Positions 19,698 to 30,749 of a DNA stretch of 64,000 nucleotides are shown in pieces. Source of the stretch: Terriglobia bacterium (GTDB taxonomy: Bacteria; Acidobacteriota; Terriglobia; Bryobacterales; UBA6623); contig VXMF01000036.1 in the NCBI GenBank assembly GCA_009841225.1, positions 257,825-321,824 on the forward strand. The letters run 5' to 3'. The stretch's first letter is position 1. Every line of letters begins with the position of its first letter. Under the pieces are notes generated by a model. It was not told the DNA's origin. It made no database searches and saw only the letters and a program-made list of their open reading frames with translations. Both the position numbers and the translations under genes were made by a program.

Positions 19698-19794
19698 CGC
19701 ATTGAGTATACAAGCAGTTGGCGGGCAACTTTAAGGGCAAGGCGAAAGCAAATCGAAGCTTGGTCAAAACGCGTTATCCTGAGGTGAACGGGTC

Positions 19795-21738
19795 ATGGGC
19801 CGCATCCGAGTACTGACAGACAGGGTCGCGAACCAGATTGCCGCGGGCGAGGTAGTCGAGCGGCCGGCGTCGGTGTGCAAGGAATTGATCGAGAACTCCC
19901 TCGACGCCGGGGCGACCCAGGTCCGTGTCGAACTGCGCGGCGGCGGTCGCAGCCTGATCAAGGTCAGCGACAACGGCTGCGGCATGCACCGTGACGATGC
20001 CCTGCTTGCCTTCGAGCGCCACGCCACCAGCAAGCTGCGCACCGCCGAGGATCTGCTCTCGATCGCCACTCTCGGCTTTCGCGGCGAGGCCCTGCCCTCG
20101 ATTGCCAGCGTTGCCCGCGTCGCTCTTTCGACGCGCGCGGAGGATGGCGATGCGGGAACTGTCGTCGAGATCAGCGGCGGCACGCTGCGCAACGTGCGCG
20201 ACGAGGCCCGCCCGCCCGGCACCGCCATCGCGGTGCAGAACCTGTTTTTCAACGTGCCGGCCAGGCGCAAGTTCCTCCGCACCGAGCGCACCGAGCTGTC
20301 GCACGCGCTGCGCGCGGTCACGCACTACAGCCTCGCCAATCTCGACAAGGCTTTCGACCTGCTCACCGAGCACGGCTCGCAGCTGCACGTCACTCCGGTC
20401 TCCACGCATCGCGAGCGCGTCTACCAGATTTTCGGCGGCGAGCTGCTGGAGCAGCTCGTCCGCATCGATCCCGTCGCAGAGGGAGAACTCGGCTTGCGAC
20501 CGGATGCCGAGCAGCAAGCGTCAGGGGAGTCTCTCGGTCCGCCGCTGCGCCTCAACGGGTTCGTCTCCGAGCCGCAGCTGCATCGCTCCAACCGCAATTC
20601 CTTCTACATCTTCGTCAACGGGCGCCTCGTCCGCGACAGCCTGATCCAGCGGGCGATCGCGAAGGCCTACGAGAACTTGATGCCCAGCGGCGTGCACCCG
20701 TTCGTGCTGCTGTTCCTGGAGATCGCTCCGGAAGAGGTGGACGTCAACGTCCACCCCGCCAAGACCGAGGTCCGCTTCCGCTCCCCCTCGCGGGTGTTCG
20801 ACTTCGTGCGCGAGGCGGTGCGCTCCCGGCTGATCGCCGCCAAGCCGTCCGCCGACCTGCCGCCTGCCGCCGTGTTCGACCATTCGCTCGGCGGCGCGGC
20901 AGGCGCTCTGCCCGGCGCGGTCGCTCCGCCGCCCATGCCCGGCAGCGCGCCGTTTCCGCGCGCCTCCGCCGGGACGCGCGGCTCGGGGGCCGATACGTTG
21001 GAATTCCCAGCGCGGCCGCACCGGCCTCGCTTCGGGGCCAGCCCGGCCTTGGAGCCGTCCGCACCGCCCCAGCCGTCCGCCGCCGCGCTGGTGCCCGAAC
21101 CGGCCTCGCCGCACAGCGGCGAGCCGCTGGCCGACCTATCGCCGAGCAATCTGGGCAAGCTGGCGAACCTGCGTCTGCTGGGCCAGCTTTTCGACAGCTT
21201 CATCGTGGCCGCCGGCGACGACGGCGTGTGGATCATTGACCAGCACGTCGCCCACGAACGCATCCTGTTTGAGCAGGTCCTCGCCGCCCGCTTGCACGGC
21301 CGCCCCGATGTGCAGAGGCTGCTCACGCCCATCGTCATCACCCTGACCCCGAGCCAGTCGGCGGTGTACCAAGATCTGGCCGAGGAGCTGGAAGGCAGCG
21401 GCTTCGAAATCGAACGCTTCGACGGGCGCTCCGTCGCCGTCAAGGCCGCCCCCGCCGAGCTCTCGGCGAAGCAGGTCGAGACGCTGCTGCGAGAGTTGCT
21501 GGACGACTCGGGGGATGGCAGCGCCTCCATGAGCTTGGGAGATCTGCGCCGGCGCATGGCTGCCACGATCGCCTGCCATGCGGCGATCAAGATCAACATG
21601 CCGCTGACCGAGGAGAAGATGCGCTGGCTGCTGGTCGAGCTGGCCAAGTCCGACTGCCCCATGGCCTGCCCACACGGACGGCCGATTGCACTGCGCTACG
21701 GCACGCGCGAGATCCTCAAGGCGTTCCACCGCATCTAG
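19795..21738 (+). CDS. mutL: DNA mismatch repair protein MutL
   Basis: 647 aa; ATG 19795 has GAGGTGA seven bases upstream. The GHKL ATPase domain is complete: ELIENSLDAGA, DNGCGM, ATSKL and TLGFRGEALPSIASV. A Pro/Ala-rich linker (about 365-445) leads to the dimerisation/endonuclease domain. There, D-Q-H-V-A-H-E-R-I-L-F-E fits the metal-binding DQH(A)x2Ex4E motif with Ala replaced by Val, and ACHAAIK and CPHGRP support an active nicking endonuclease, as in bacteria lacking MutH. MutL couples MutS mismatch recognition to strand incision. No mutS is in the window. Confidence 0.97.
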   Translation: MGRIRVLTDRVANQIAAGEVVERPASVCKELIENSLDAGATQVRVELRGGGRSLIKVSDNGCGMHRDDALLAFERHATSKLRTAEDLLSIATLGFRGEALPSIASVARVALSTRAEDGDAGTVVEISGGTLRNVRDEARPPGTAIAVQNLFFNVPARRKFLRTERTELSHALRAVTHYSLANLDKAFDLLTEHGSQLHVTPVSTHRERVYQIFGGELLEQLVRIDPVAEGELGLRPDAEQQASGESLGPPLRLNGFVSEPQLHRSNRNSFYIFVNGRLVRDSLIQRAIAKAYENLMPSGVHPFVLLFLEIAPEEVDVNVHPAKTEVRFRSPSRVFDFVREAVRSRLIAAKPSADLPPAAVFDHSLGGAAGALPGAVAPPPMPGSAPFPRASAGTRGSGADTLEFPARPHRPRFGASPALEPSAPPQPSAAALVPEPASPHSGEPLADLSPSNLGKLANLRLLGQLFDSFIVAAGDDGVWIIDQHVAHERILFEQVLAARLHGRPDVQRLLTPIVITLTPSQSAVYQDLAEELEGSGFEIERFDGRSVAVKAAPAELSAKQVETLLRELLDDSGDGSASMSLGDLRRRMAATIACHAAIKINMPLTEEKMRWLLVELAKSDCPMACPHGRPIALRYGTREILKAFHRI

Positions 21739-21760
21739 TGCGGGGCCGCGGCGGCAAGCC

Positions 21761-23275
<1,515 letters not shown>

Positions 23276-23297
23276 AACAATCGGCTACCGGCCTCGC

Positions 23298-23579
23298 TCA
23301 TCGCTTGCGCGCCAGCCGCTTGGCCCGGCGGAAGGAATCGATGCCGAACCAGACGAATACCAGCGACACCGCGGCCGCCACCAGCAGCCGGTCCATGCTC
23401 TCGGGCAGCTTGCGATATGCCTGGATCAATCCGAACGGCCCGAACACGAAGAAGGCGGCGAAGGCTAGGAACATGAATCCCACCACTTCCAGCGCGAGTT
23501 CGCGCGCGAGCGAGATAAAGCGGGGCACCGTGCCGCGCAGGGCGTTCAATCCAGCGCTGAGCGCCTTGCCGGCATTCAT
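23298..23579 (-). CDS. Small two-helix membrane protein upstream of the mutase
   Basis: 93 aa from ATG 23579 (MNAGKALSAGLNALRGTV). Two hydrophobic helices are predicted at about 31-54 (VVGFMFLAFAAFFVFGPFGL) and 64-80 (LLVAAAVSLVFVWFGI), with a strongly basic tail (FRRAKRLARKR) expected to face the cytoplasm. It ends 22 bases before the mutase and is probably co-transcribed with it. I recognise no family. The frame stays open upstream of this Met but the extra sequence lies over the VOC gene on the other strand and is not credible. Confidence 0.62.
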   Translation of the reverse strand: MNAGKALSAGLNALRGTVPRFISLARELALEVVGFMFLAFAAFFVFGPFGLIQAYRKLPESMDRLLVAAAVSLVFVWFGIDSFRRAKRLARKR

Positions 23580-23816
23580 ACCGAAAATGCTAGCAGTGTG
23601 GGATCCGGCATGCCGCTCTGGGCAGATCTTGGACCGCGTGTCAGCCCGCTGGCAGGCCGAGCCCTTTAGCGCCTGCCTCGAGGCGAAACGGTTTGTTCGG
23701 GACCAGTCAGGGAACGTCCGCATGGCCACTGGAAGGCTCGCCAGGACTCCGGGAGATCCCGCACGCGGCCCAGGTGAATGCCTGTCGCGATCATTGGGGT
23801 GTGCTATATCGGATTC

Positions 23817-24221
23817 ATGAAGCGCATCAAGCCGTTCCTTATGTTCTCGGGCGACCAGCACGGCAAGGCCGCCGAAGCTGTCGGCTTCTACGCCTCGCTG
23901 TTCGAGAACTCGGAAATTCACGGCATCGACCGTTACGGTCCTGGAGAGACTGAGCCGGTAGGGACTGTCAAGACAGCCCGATTCTCCCTCAACGGCACCG
24001 AATTCGTAGCAATAGACAGCGCCTACCCGCACAAGTTCAACTTCACGCCTTCGATATCGTTGTACTTCGAATGCGAGTCCGAAGTGGAAATCGACACGCT
24101 CTTTGGAAAACTGGCCGAAGGCGGCATGGCCCTGATGCCGCTTGATGACTATGGCTTCAGCAAGCGATTCGGGTGGGTTCAGGATCGATACGGAGTCAGC
24201 TGGCAGCTCAATCTGCCTTAG
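23817..24221 (+). CDS. VOC-family (PhnB/glyoxalase-like) protein
   Basis: 134 aa from ATG 23817 (MKRIKPFLMFSGDQHGKAAE); an ATG 13 codons earlier is less family-like. The paired beta-alpha-beta-beta-beta units and the segment KTARFSLNGTEFVAIDS ... GFSKRFGWVQDRYGVSWQL (quoted in parts) match the PhnB-like '3-demethylubiquinone methyltransferase' type of VOC proteins. These bind a metal or small ligand but rarely have known activity. The N-terminal His normally seen in metal-binding members is not obvious here. No functional clue comes from the neighbours. Confidence 0.8.
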   Translation: MKRIKPFLMFSGDQHGKAAEAVGFYASLFENSEIHGIDRYGPGETEPVGTVKTARFSLNGTEFVAIDSAYPHKFNFTPSISLYFECESEVEIDTLFGKLAEGGMALMPLDDYGFSKRFGWVQDRYGVSWQLNLP

Positions 24222-24239
24222 ATTCGTCCCTCGCCGCCA

Positions 24240-24345
24240 CCAGCACCTCCGGGATCGCCGCGAACGGTGCGGGCGATTCGATCGCTGCTTCGTTGGTGCA
24301 GGGCACGCCCCGCCGGCCAAGGATTGGTCGGTCGCCCGGCACTGG
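24240..24345 (-). pseudogene. Fragment of an Oar-like TonB receptor C-terminal barrel
   Basis: Just past the stop of the ADOP permease, the reverse strand reads GDRPILGRRGVPCTNEAA then IESPAPFA. The intact receptor at 27065-30475 reads GDPALGGRRGVLWTNEAG then FEAPAPFT at the matching position, so roughly 18 of 26 residues agree. The match is lost on both sides: no upstream barrel and no downstream C-terminal strand. It is a decayed leftover, probably of a second receptor gene that once followed the permease. The DNA resemblance is also visible (CTGCTTCGTTGGT versus CTGCTTCGTTAGT). Confidence 0.7.
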
Positions 24346-24356
24346 CCGCGGCCACG

Positions 24357-26840
24357 CTAGTTCTGGCGCAGCGCTTCGGACGGACTGACTCGGCCCGCCC
24401 GCAACGCGGGGACAGCGGCCGCTACGAGCGCGCATGCCGACACAGCAACGGCTGCCAGCGCGATGATTTGCCATTCGAAAGCGCTCACTTCGTAGAAGAA
24501 CCCCGCTACGATCCTGCTGGCCGCCACAGATGCCCCCAGCCCGACCACGATTCCGCACGCCGTCAGGACCGCCGCGCGGCGGAAGACCATCCATCGAAGT
24601 CTGTGTTGGGATGCGCCGAGTGCCGCTTGGACGCCGATCTCCGCCTCCCTGATTCGAACCATGTGGCTGCAGACGCCGAACAGGCCCAGGCCAGACAGCA
24701 ATAGGGTGACGCACGCGAAAGCGCTCACCAGCTTGCCGATCATCCGCTCCAGTGCGATCGCGTCCTCGAGGTGCAGGGCGACCGTGTCGTATCCCGGCGC
24801 GATCGGCAACCCCGGAACTTCCTCCTCGATGGCCTGACGCACGGCGGCGGCCAGCCCGGCCGATGGCATGGGTGAGCGCACAGCCAGAGTTCGCAAGAAT
24901 CCTTCGTAGCCCACGCTGGATTGGTAGACGATGGCAGGGGGATCGTCGCGCGGGTTGACGTGGCGCACGTCAGCCACGACCCCCTTGATCCGCTTGCTTC
25001 CGTCGATCACAGCGCCTAGTGCGGAGGAACCCGCAAGAAACTTGTCTGCGAACGCCTGGTTCACGACCGCCAAATCCCGCTCGCCGAATCGGGGCGTGTC
25101 GCCTTCCAAGACCCTTATTCCGAGGGTCTCGAAATAGCCCGGAGAAGCCCATACCTGAATCACGCTCATGTCTTCGTCTTCGGCGGGAGTGTAGCCCGAG
25201 ACCGAGAACGTTCTCATTCCGAAGTTGCCGCGCAAGGGCAAGGAGCCGGTGAACGAGGCGGTCTCGACGCCGGGAAGGGACTGGACGCGATCTAGGATCC
25301 GCCGTCGCATGGACGGCTGGCCCGAAGCTGGAAAGCCGCCGCCCCTCGGGTCGACTAGGATCCCGACCACATGCTCCGCGTCCAAGCCGAAGTCGGTAGC
25401 CCGCAGTTCGGCCAGTGTCTTCAAGACCAAGCCGGCCGCGGTCAGGAGGACGAATGCCATCGCGCACTGCGCCGCGACGAGCAGCGCCTGTGCCCGAGTC
25501 TCGGCGCTTCCGGGGGATCCGACCGATTGGCCTGCCCGGATGTGGTGCGCCAGGGTCCGCCGTGCCAGTCGCGCGGCCGGCACCAACCCGAATAGCAGCA
25601 GCGTCAGGATTCCGGTTCCCGCGGCGAAGGCGAGCACCGGCCATGTCAGGCTTACGTCGAGAGTGTCCACCCCCCGGATCGCTCCCAGCCAGCGCACCAA
25701 TAGCGGGATGATCTGGAGCGCCAACGCGCCGCCGAGCAACGTTCCGGCCGCGGCCAGCACGATGCTCTCGGCCAACAGCGTTCGCAGGACGTCGCCGCGG
25801 CCCGCCCCAAGCGCCCTCCTGACGCCCACCTCGTCAGCCCGTTCGGAGGCGCGGACCAGCAGCAGGTTGCCGAGGTTAGCGCACGCCACGAGAAGCACCA
25901 GCCCTGTGGCGGCCCACAGCAGTCCGAGCGGCCGCTGGGCCGAGTCACGCAGCCTCGACACGCCACGGTTCAAGGGAGTCACGGCAATCTGGACTTGGTC
26001 AAGCCTTTCCCGGTGCTCGTCCGAGATCCCTTCGCCTGCTCGGTCCAGGAACACTTGCCGCAGTCGGACGTTGACCGCAGCGCCGGCTTCGTCGAGCGAC
26101 GCGTCCGGGCGAACGCGCATTAGGATGTTGAGCCAATATGTCTCTACCGGGAAACCCGGTTCTAGCCTGGAAGGTCCACCCGTAACGCTTTCTTGCATTG
26201 ACAGGGGCACCCAGATGTCGGGGCTGGCTCCCACCACGTGACCCCGAAACGAGGGTGGTGCCACGCCGAGGACGACGTACTGCAGGTCCTGCAGCCGAAT
26301 GGTCGACCCGACAGCGTCGGGGTCGGCATCAAGCTGCCCTGCCCAGAACGGGTAGCTCACGACTGCCACCGGATTCCCGCCCGGCGCGGTGTCATCCTCC
26401 GGGCCGAACATCCTGCCGAGGAATGGGCGGACGCCAAGCAGCGGGAAGTACGAGCCAGAAACCAATTGGCAAGAAGCCCTCTCAAGCTCGCTCCCCGCGA
26501 CGATCCGGTCGCCCAAGTAGACAGTTTCGGAGAAGGTCGCCGCTGCCGCCACGGCGTCTAGCGCAGTCGGGCTGTCCTGGCGTAGCGCTTGGAATTGGTG
26601 GAAGGCAAACACCTCGGACTGAGGCATGTCGCTGCGGCTGAAGACGCCGACGGCCCCCGGCCCGAGAATTGCCAGCTCCTGTGGACGCTCCACGGGGAGC
26701 AAGCGCAGAAACAAGGCCTCGAACAGGCTGAATACCGCAGTGTTGGCACCAACCCCCAAGGCGAGTGTCAGCGACGCCACTAAGAAGTAAGCGGGCTTCC
26801 TTAGTAGTGACCTGAACGCTACGCGAAGGTCGGACGCCAT
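24357..26840 (-). CDS. ADOP-type ABC transporter permease (MacB/FtsX family)
   Basis: 827 aa from ATG 26840 (MASDLRVAFRSLLRKPAYF); an ATG 14 codons upstream is possible. Architecture is a duplicated permease: TM helix, MacB-type periplasmic core domain, three-helix FtsX domain (LLWAATGLVLLVACANLGNLLLVR, in parts), then a second core and a second FtsX domain ending SPSEALRQN. This is the 'acidobacterial duplicated orphan permease' layout, which lacks its own ATPase gene; none is adjacent. The N-terminal RSLLRKPAYFLVASLTLALGVGANTAVF (in parts) is diagnostic. Substrate unknown; family members are thought to move lipoproteins, peptides or drugs from the inner membrane. The gene is followed directly by a receptor fragment. 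Confidence 0.93.
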   Translation of the reverse strand: MASDLRVAFRSLLRKPAYFLVASLTLALGVGANTAVFSLFEALFLRLLPVERPQELAILGPGAVGVFSRSDMPQSEVFAFHQFQALRQDSPTALDAVAAAATFSETVYLGDRIVAGSELERASCQLVSGSYFPLLGVRPFLGRMFGPEDDTAPGGNPVAVVSYPFWAGQLDADPDAVGSTIRLQDLQYVVLGVAPPSFRGHVVGASPDIWVPLSMQESVTGGPSRLEPGFPVETYWLNILMRVRPDASLDEAGAAVNVRLRQVFLDRAGEGISDEHRERLDQVQIAVTPLNRGVSRLRDSAQRPLGLLWAATGLVLLVACANLGNLLLVRASERADEVGVRRALGAGRGDVLRTLLAESIVLAAAGTLLGGALALQIIPLLVRWLGAIRGVDTLDVSLTWPVLAFAAGTGILTLLLFGLVPAARLARRTLAHHIRAGQSVGSPGSAETRAQALLVAAQCAMAFVLLTAAGLVLKTLAELRATDFGLDAEHVVGILVDPRGGGFPASGQPSMRRRILDRVQSLPGVETASFTGSLPLRGNFGMRTFSVSGYTPAEDEDMSVIQVWASPGYFETLGIRVLEGDTPRFGERDLAVVNQAFADKFLAGSSALGAVIDGSKRIKGVVADVRHVNPRDDPPAIVYQSSVGYEGFLRTLAVRSPMPSAGLAAAVRQAIEEEVPGLPIAPGYDTVALHLEDAIALERMIGKLVSAFACVTLLLSGLGLFGVCSHMVRIREAEIGVQAALGASQHRLRWMVFRRAAVLTACGIVVGLGASVAASRIVAGFFYEVSAFEWQIIALAAVAVSACALVAAAVPALRAGRVSPSEALRQN

Positions 26841-27064
26841 GGCCGTGAGGGCGATTCGAGGCGTATCCAGGTGGGGCTGCACTCGCCGACCACGAGGATC
26901 GCCTTGCGTTTCACTATAGATTGGACGCCGTTCGCGGCCGGATGGCGCTTCGCGCTACGTGCCAGGGCTCGACCTCCGCCGATTGCAGCAACTCACGAGA
27001 GGTTGTGGGTGGCCCCGCGACCGGCACGGATCGGCCGCGGGACCTCCCGCCCTCGGGCGGAGAC

Positions 27065-30000
27065 CTAGAAGTAAAACTTCAGGCCCAACTGCATCTCGCG
27101 ATGAGAGTTGCCGGCGTTGACGACGCCGAAGCCGGACTGGCCAACCTGATCCCTCGGATTGTTGAATTCCGGCGTATTGAAGCTGTTGAACGTCTCCAAG
27201 CGGAACTGCATGCGGAGCCGCTCGCTGATCTGCGTGTTCTTCGACAGGGCGATGTTGAAGATGTGCGGGGTTCCCGGGCCGAGCGTGCCGCGCACCTTGC
27301 GCCCGGCGTTGCCCAGCGTGAACGGCGCGGGCGCTTCGAACCCTGCTTCGTTAGTCCAGAGCACGCCCCGTCGGCCGCCGAGAGCCGGATCGCCGCGGTT
27401 CGGATGGTTGGGGTCCCCGATGAGATTGGCGTAGAGCGTCGCATCGGCCGCGTTGTCGCCCTTGAGGTCTCGAGCTCCGTTCAGGACCGTGACTCCGAAC
27501 GGAGAGCCGCTCTGGAAGGTGTAGATACCGGAGATCTGCCAGCCGCCGAGAATCACGTTCGCGGGACCGCTCAGGTTGACAAACTTGCCTCGCCCGAACG
27601 GCAGTTCGTAGACCGGGCTGAACACGATCCGGTGAGGCGCGTGGTTGCCCGAGAGCGACCACTCGGAAGCACGGTCATAGATGTTCTGAAACCAGTCGTG
27701 ATCGCCGAGAGAGGCGGCGTTCTCTCCCACGAAGGGTGCGTTGTCGTACCACCTTGAGAACGTGTAGAGGAAGATGTAGCCGACTCCCTGGTTGAATCGT
27801 CGCTCGGTCTTGAACGAGATTCCTTGATAATCCGAACTGAAGAAGTTCGGATTGTTCATTCGGATCTGTCCCGTGCCGCCGTACTGGGTGAACGGCTTGA
27901 GCAGGCGCTGGGTTTGGTTGCCGAATTCGTTGAGACCGACCCTAGGCAGGTTGAGCGGGTGGATCTGGTTGATGTTCATCCGGCGCAGGTTCACCTTCTT
28001 GGCGAACTTCGCGTAGTACCGCACCTCGAAGAGCTGCTCGCCGGCCTGATGCTGGAATGTCAGGTTCCAGTCGAACGCATACGGAGTCCGGTGGTAGCGG
28101 TCCACGAAGTCGACTCGGCCTTGCACGAAGTTCGTGCCTCGCGTTCCGAAGTTGTGGTTTAGCTCGGAGCTGTCAGGAATCTGCAGGAAGTTGGACGGCA
28201 TCCCGTCCTTGAGCAGCGGCACCTGCCCGCCGCCGATGTTGCCGGCACCGCCAAACCCCTGGCTGCCGGTTTGCAGGACGTTGCCGTCGTAGTTGCCACC
28301 GAACATGAGGGCGAAGCCCCCGCGCACCACCGTGTTGCTCGCCCCGCCGGGCTTGATAGCGAATCCGAACCGAGGGCCGAAGTTATTCCTGTCGGCAATC
28401 ACCGGGTTTCTCGGGAAGCCATCGCGGCCTGCGAAGAAGAACGCGCCTTTCTGGTCGGGGCGGATGCCGTTCGTGCCGGCGGCGGGCAGCGGCAGCTCTG
28501 GGTCCCAGCCTGCGACCCGGTCCGCCACTTCGGTGAACGGCCCTTCGTATTCATAACGCAATCCCAGATTCAGCGTCAGCTGGCCGTTGACGCGCCAATC
28601 GTCTTGGAAAAAACCCGCGACATAGGCCGACCGGCGCCCGAACGACGGGTTGGCTTGGACACGAGCCCGGTCGGCCTGGCCGATCAGGAACGAAGCCAAG
28701 TCCGCGCCGGTCCCCGAGATCACGCTGCCGTCCGGGTTGAGGCCGCGCGTGTCGGTGTTGGCGAAGTCAAAGACGCCCGAGGCCGTCTGCCGGCCCAGTT
28801 CGCTGCCCTGGTATTTCCGGTAGTCGATGCCGAACTTGAACGTTTGATTGCCAGCCACCTTCGTGAAGTGGGCCGTGTACTCGAAGTTCGTGAACGCGAA
28901 CAGCCGCCGGGACACCCCCGACCCAATGCTTGTAATGCTTGGATTGCCCCCGATGTTGAATCGCGGGAAAACGTCCGGCCCCACGCCAGTCAGGCCGATC
29001 TGGGACGCCAGGTCCTCGTTCAGGTTGGGGCCTTGGACGTCGTTGCGGTACCGGAAGAAGCCGCCGGTTGCGGTCATGAAGAAGGTCGGCGAAAACAGCT
29101 TCGTATACGAGAGCAGTATGTTCTGTTGCCGTTGAGGAAGGCTTACGGCGTTCGGGTCGGCTGGACCCCAGTCTGGCGACGGAATCCTGCCGTCCGTCAC
29201 CGGCATGAACAGGTTGTATCGGAACGTCAGCTTGTCGTTGGGATCAACTTCGTAATCTACCCGCATGGTGTGGCTGGTGCGGCGGAGCTCGCGTGGCAGG
29301 TTGGCGACCCAGTTCCCCTCATTCGAAATATCGACCGCAGTGCGGTTCGCTGTGGGCAGGTACGAGATCGCCTTCTGGGCGACCGGATCCAGCCGGCTGC
29401 TGGGAATCACGTTGTTCGCGAACTGCATCTCCCCTCCGCGCCCGGTCGACGTGAGCGGGTCGTATACCCTGCGGAGCACGCCGTTCGACTGCAGCATCGT
29501 CGACAGGTCGCCGGTCTTCCATTCGGGCAGGCCTACGCTGCGAACTCGCAGGTCCTCGAGGTTCTGGATCGTGATGTCGTAGTTGTAGAAAAAGAACGCC
29601 TTGTTCTTGACGATCGGGCCTCCGATTGTTCCGCCGGGCACATTGCGGCGCAGCTTCGTCCTGCTCTTCGCATCCCATCCGCGAGCGCTAAACGCGTCGT
29701 TGCGCATGAACCAATAGCCCGAGCCGTGAAACTCGTTGGTGCCGGACTTGGTGGTGGCATTCATGAATCCCGCGGCCGAGCGTCCATACTCGGCGGTCGG
29801 CGCGTTCGCTTCCACTCGGACTTCGGAGATTGCGTCGACCGGCGGGCTCAGCTCGGTGATCGTCGCGCCGATGCCCGTCCGGCTATTCACCACTCCGTCG
29901 ATGAAGACGCCGGCAGATCTGGTGCGCCCTCCGGCGATCGTGACGTCGCCGCCTCCGGCACGATTGCTGTTGCGCATCCGCTGGGCGCCGGGTGTGAGGT

Positions 30001-30475
30001 CGATCAGGTCGAAGACCTCTCGATTGACCAACGGAAGCTCGAGAACGCGCTTGTTCTCCACCACGGCGGCGAGGGAGCCTCGAGATGTCTCGACAAGCGG
30101 GCTCGCCGCTTCAACCGTGACCGTTTCGGTGATGGCTCCAACCTCGAGCACGGCGTCATATGTCAGGACACTGCCGACCTCAACTCGCAGGTTGCTGACC
30201 TGGTGAGGCCGGAAGCCCTCTGATTCCATGCGGATCGCATACGAGCCTGGCAGCACACCGGGCAAGTAGTACGTGCCGTCCCCTTGCGTTTCCACCAGGG
30301 TCGAGGTCCCTTGATCCTCGTTGGTGATTTCCACTTGGACTCCGGGAATGACCGCTCCGGTGTTGTCGGTTGCGGTGCCCAGAATCGTGCCCAAAGTCTG
30401 GGAAGGTGCCTGGCTCGCTAAGGGAGCCAACATGGCCGCCGCAACGAGCAGCCGAGAGAGGGTGTTGAGTGACAT
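27065..30475 (-). CDS. Oar-like TonB-dependent receptor 1
   Basis: 1,136 aa; ATG 30475 with AAGGAGG eight bases upstream. A signal peptide (to about 25) precedes a carboxypeptidase-regulatory-like beta-sandwich (about 27-110, GTATDNTGAVIPGVQVEITN). A plug domain follows (TSRGSLAAVVENKRVLELPL, then NREVFDLIDLTPGAQ), and then a large 22-strand-type barrel ending in aromatic LGLKFYF, the signature for outer-membrane insertion. NEFHGSGYWFMRNDAFSARG is typical of the Oar subgroup in Acidobacteriota. These receptors import large substrates, often glycans or peptides, using TonB energy. Unlike SusC systems there is no SusD partner next to it; the divergent neighbour is an exported sulfatase. Confidence 0.95.
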   Translation of the reverse strand: MSLNTLSRLLVAAAMLAPLASQAPSQTLGTILGTATDNTGAVIPGVQVEITNEDQGTSTLVETQGDGTYYLPGVLPGSYAIRMESEGFRPHQVSNLRVEVGSVLTYDAVLEVGAITETVTVEAASPLVETSRGSLAAVVENKRVLELPLVNREVFDLIDLTPGAQRMRNSNRAGGGDVTIAGGRTRSAGVFIDGVVNSRTGIGATITELSPPVDAISEVRVEANAPTAEYGRSAAGFMNATTKSGTNEFHGSGYWFMRNDAFSARGWDAKSRTKLRRNVPGGTIGGPIVKNKAFFFYNYDITIQNLEDLRVRSVGLPEWKTGDLSTMLQSNGVLRRVYDPLTSTGRGGEMQFANNVIPSSRLDPVAQKAISYLPTANRTAVDISNEGNWVANLPRELRRTSHTMRVDYEVDPNDKLTFRYNLFMPVTDGRIPSPDWGPADPNAVSLPQRQQNILLSYTKLFSPTFFMTATGGFFRYRNDVQGPNLNEDLASQIGLTGVGPDVFPRFNIGGNPSITSIGSGVSRRLFAFTNFEYTAHFTKVAGNQTFKFGIDYRKYQGSELGRQTASGVFDFANTDTRGLNPDGSVISGTGADLASFLIGQADRARVQANPSFGRRSAYVAGFFQDDWRVNGQLTLNLGLRYEYEGPFTEVADRVAGWDPELPLPAAGTNGIRPDQKGAFFFAGRDGFPRNPVIADRNNFGPRFGFAIKPGGASNTVVRGGFALMFGGNYDGNVLQTGSQGFGGAGNIGGGQVPLLKDGMPSNFLQIPDSSELNHNFGTRGTNFVQGRVDFVDRYHRTPYAFDWNLTFQHQAGEQLFEVRYYAKFAKKVNLRRMNINQIHPLNLPRVGLNEFGNQTQRLLKPFTQYGGTGQIRMNNPNFFSSDYQGISFKTERRFNQGVGYIFLYTFSRWYDNAPFVGENAASLGDHDWFQNIYDRASEWSLSGNHAPHRIVFSPVYELPFGRGKFVNLSGPANVILGGWQISGIYTFQSGSPFGVTVLNGARDLKGDNAADATLYANLIGDPNHPNRGDPALGGRRGVLWTNEAGFEAPAPFTLGNAGRKVRGTLGPGTPHIFNIALSKNTQISERLRMQFRLETFNSFNTPEFNNPRDQVGQSGFGVVNAGNSHREMQLGLKFYF

Positions 30476-30583
30476 GAGGAAGGCCTCCTTCTGGTTTGTC
30501 AGAACTCAAGACATGGCAAATGCGCCAACAGCCTAGTGCGGGTTGCGGCGGAGTTCAACCGCGTTTGGCCAAAATACCGGGCG

Positions 30584-30606
30584 TTTCTTGCCGAAAACGC
30601 GAGAAA
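30584..30606. promoter_or_regulatory. Imperfect dyad between Oar receptor 1 and the sulfatase
   Basis: TTTCTTGC (30584-30591) and GCGAGAAA (30599-30606) form a 7-of-8 inverted repeat around CGAAAAC. It is about 110 bases before the receptor start and 145 before the sulfatase start. A closely related sequence, with one inserted base, occurs at 46205-46230 upstream of another reverse-strand gene. It could be an operator or part of a promoter; no protein evidence. Confidence 0.35.
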
Positions 30607-30749
30607 TTGGCTTGTTCGTCGCCCGCCCGACCGAATCGCTAGGCTGCGAACCGGCCAAACGGCGTGTGTGCTTCCGGGCCGCTTGGATCGAAGCGGACGA
30701 GACTAGGTCTGCCTCCAGCCGCCTCCGGGAGGCTTGCTAGACTGCTGCC

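Noticed and set aside
28271..30223. A 650-codon forward frame opposite Oar receptor 1
   Set aside because: Low-complexity Arg/Val/Gly sequence without motifs; the reverse frame is an unmistakable TonB receptor.
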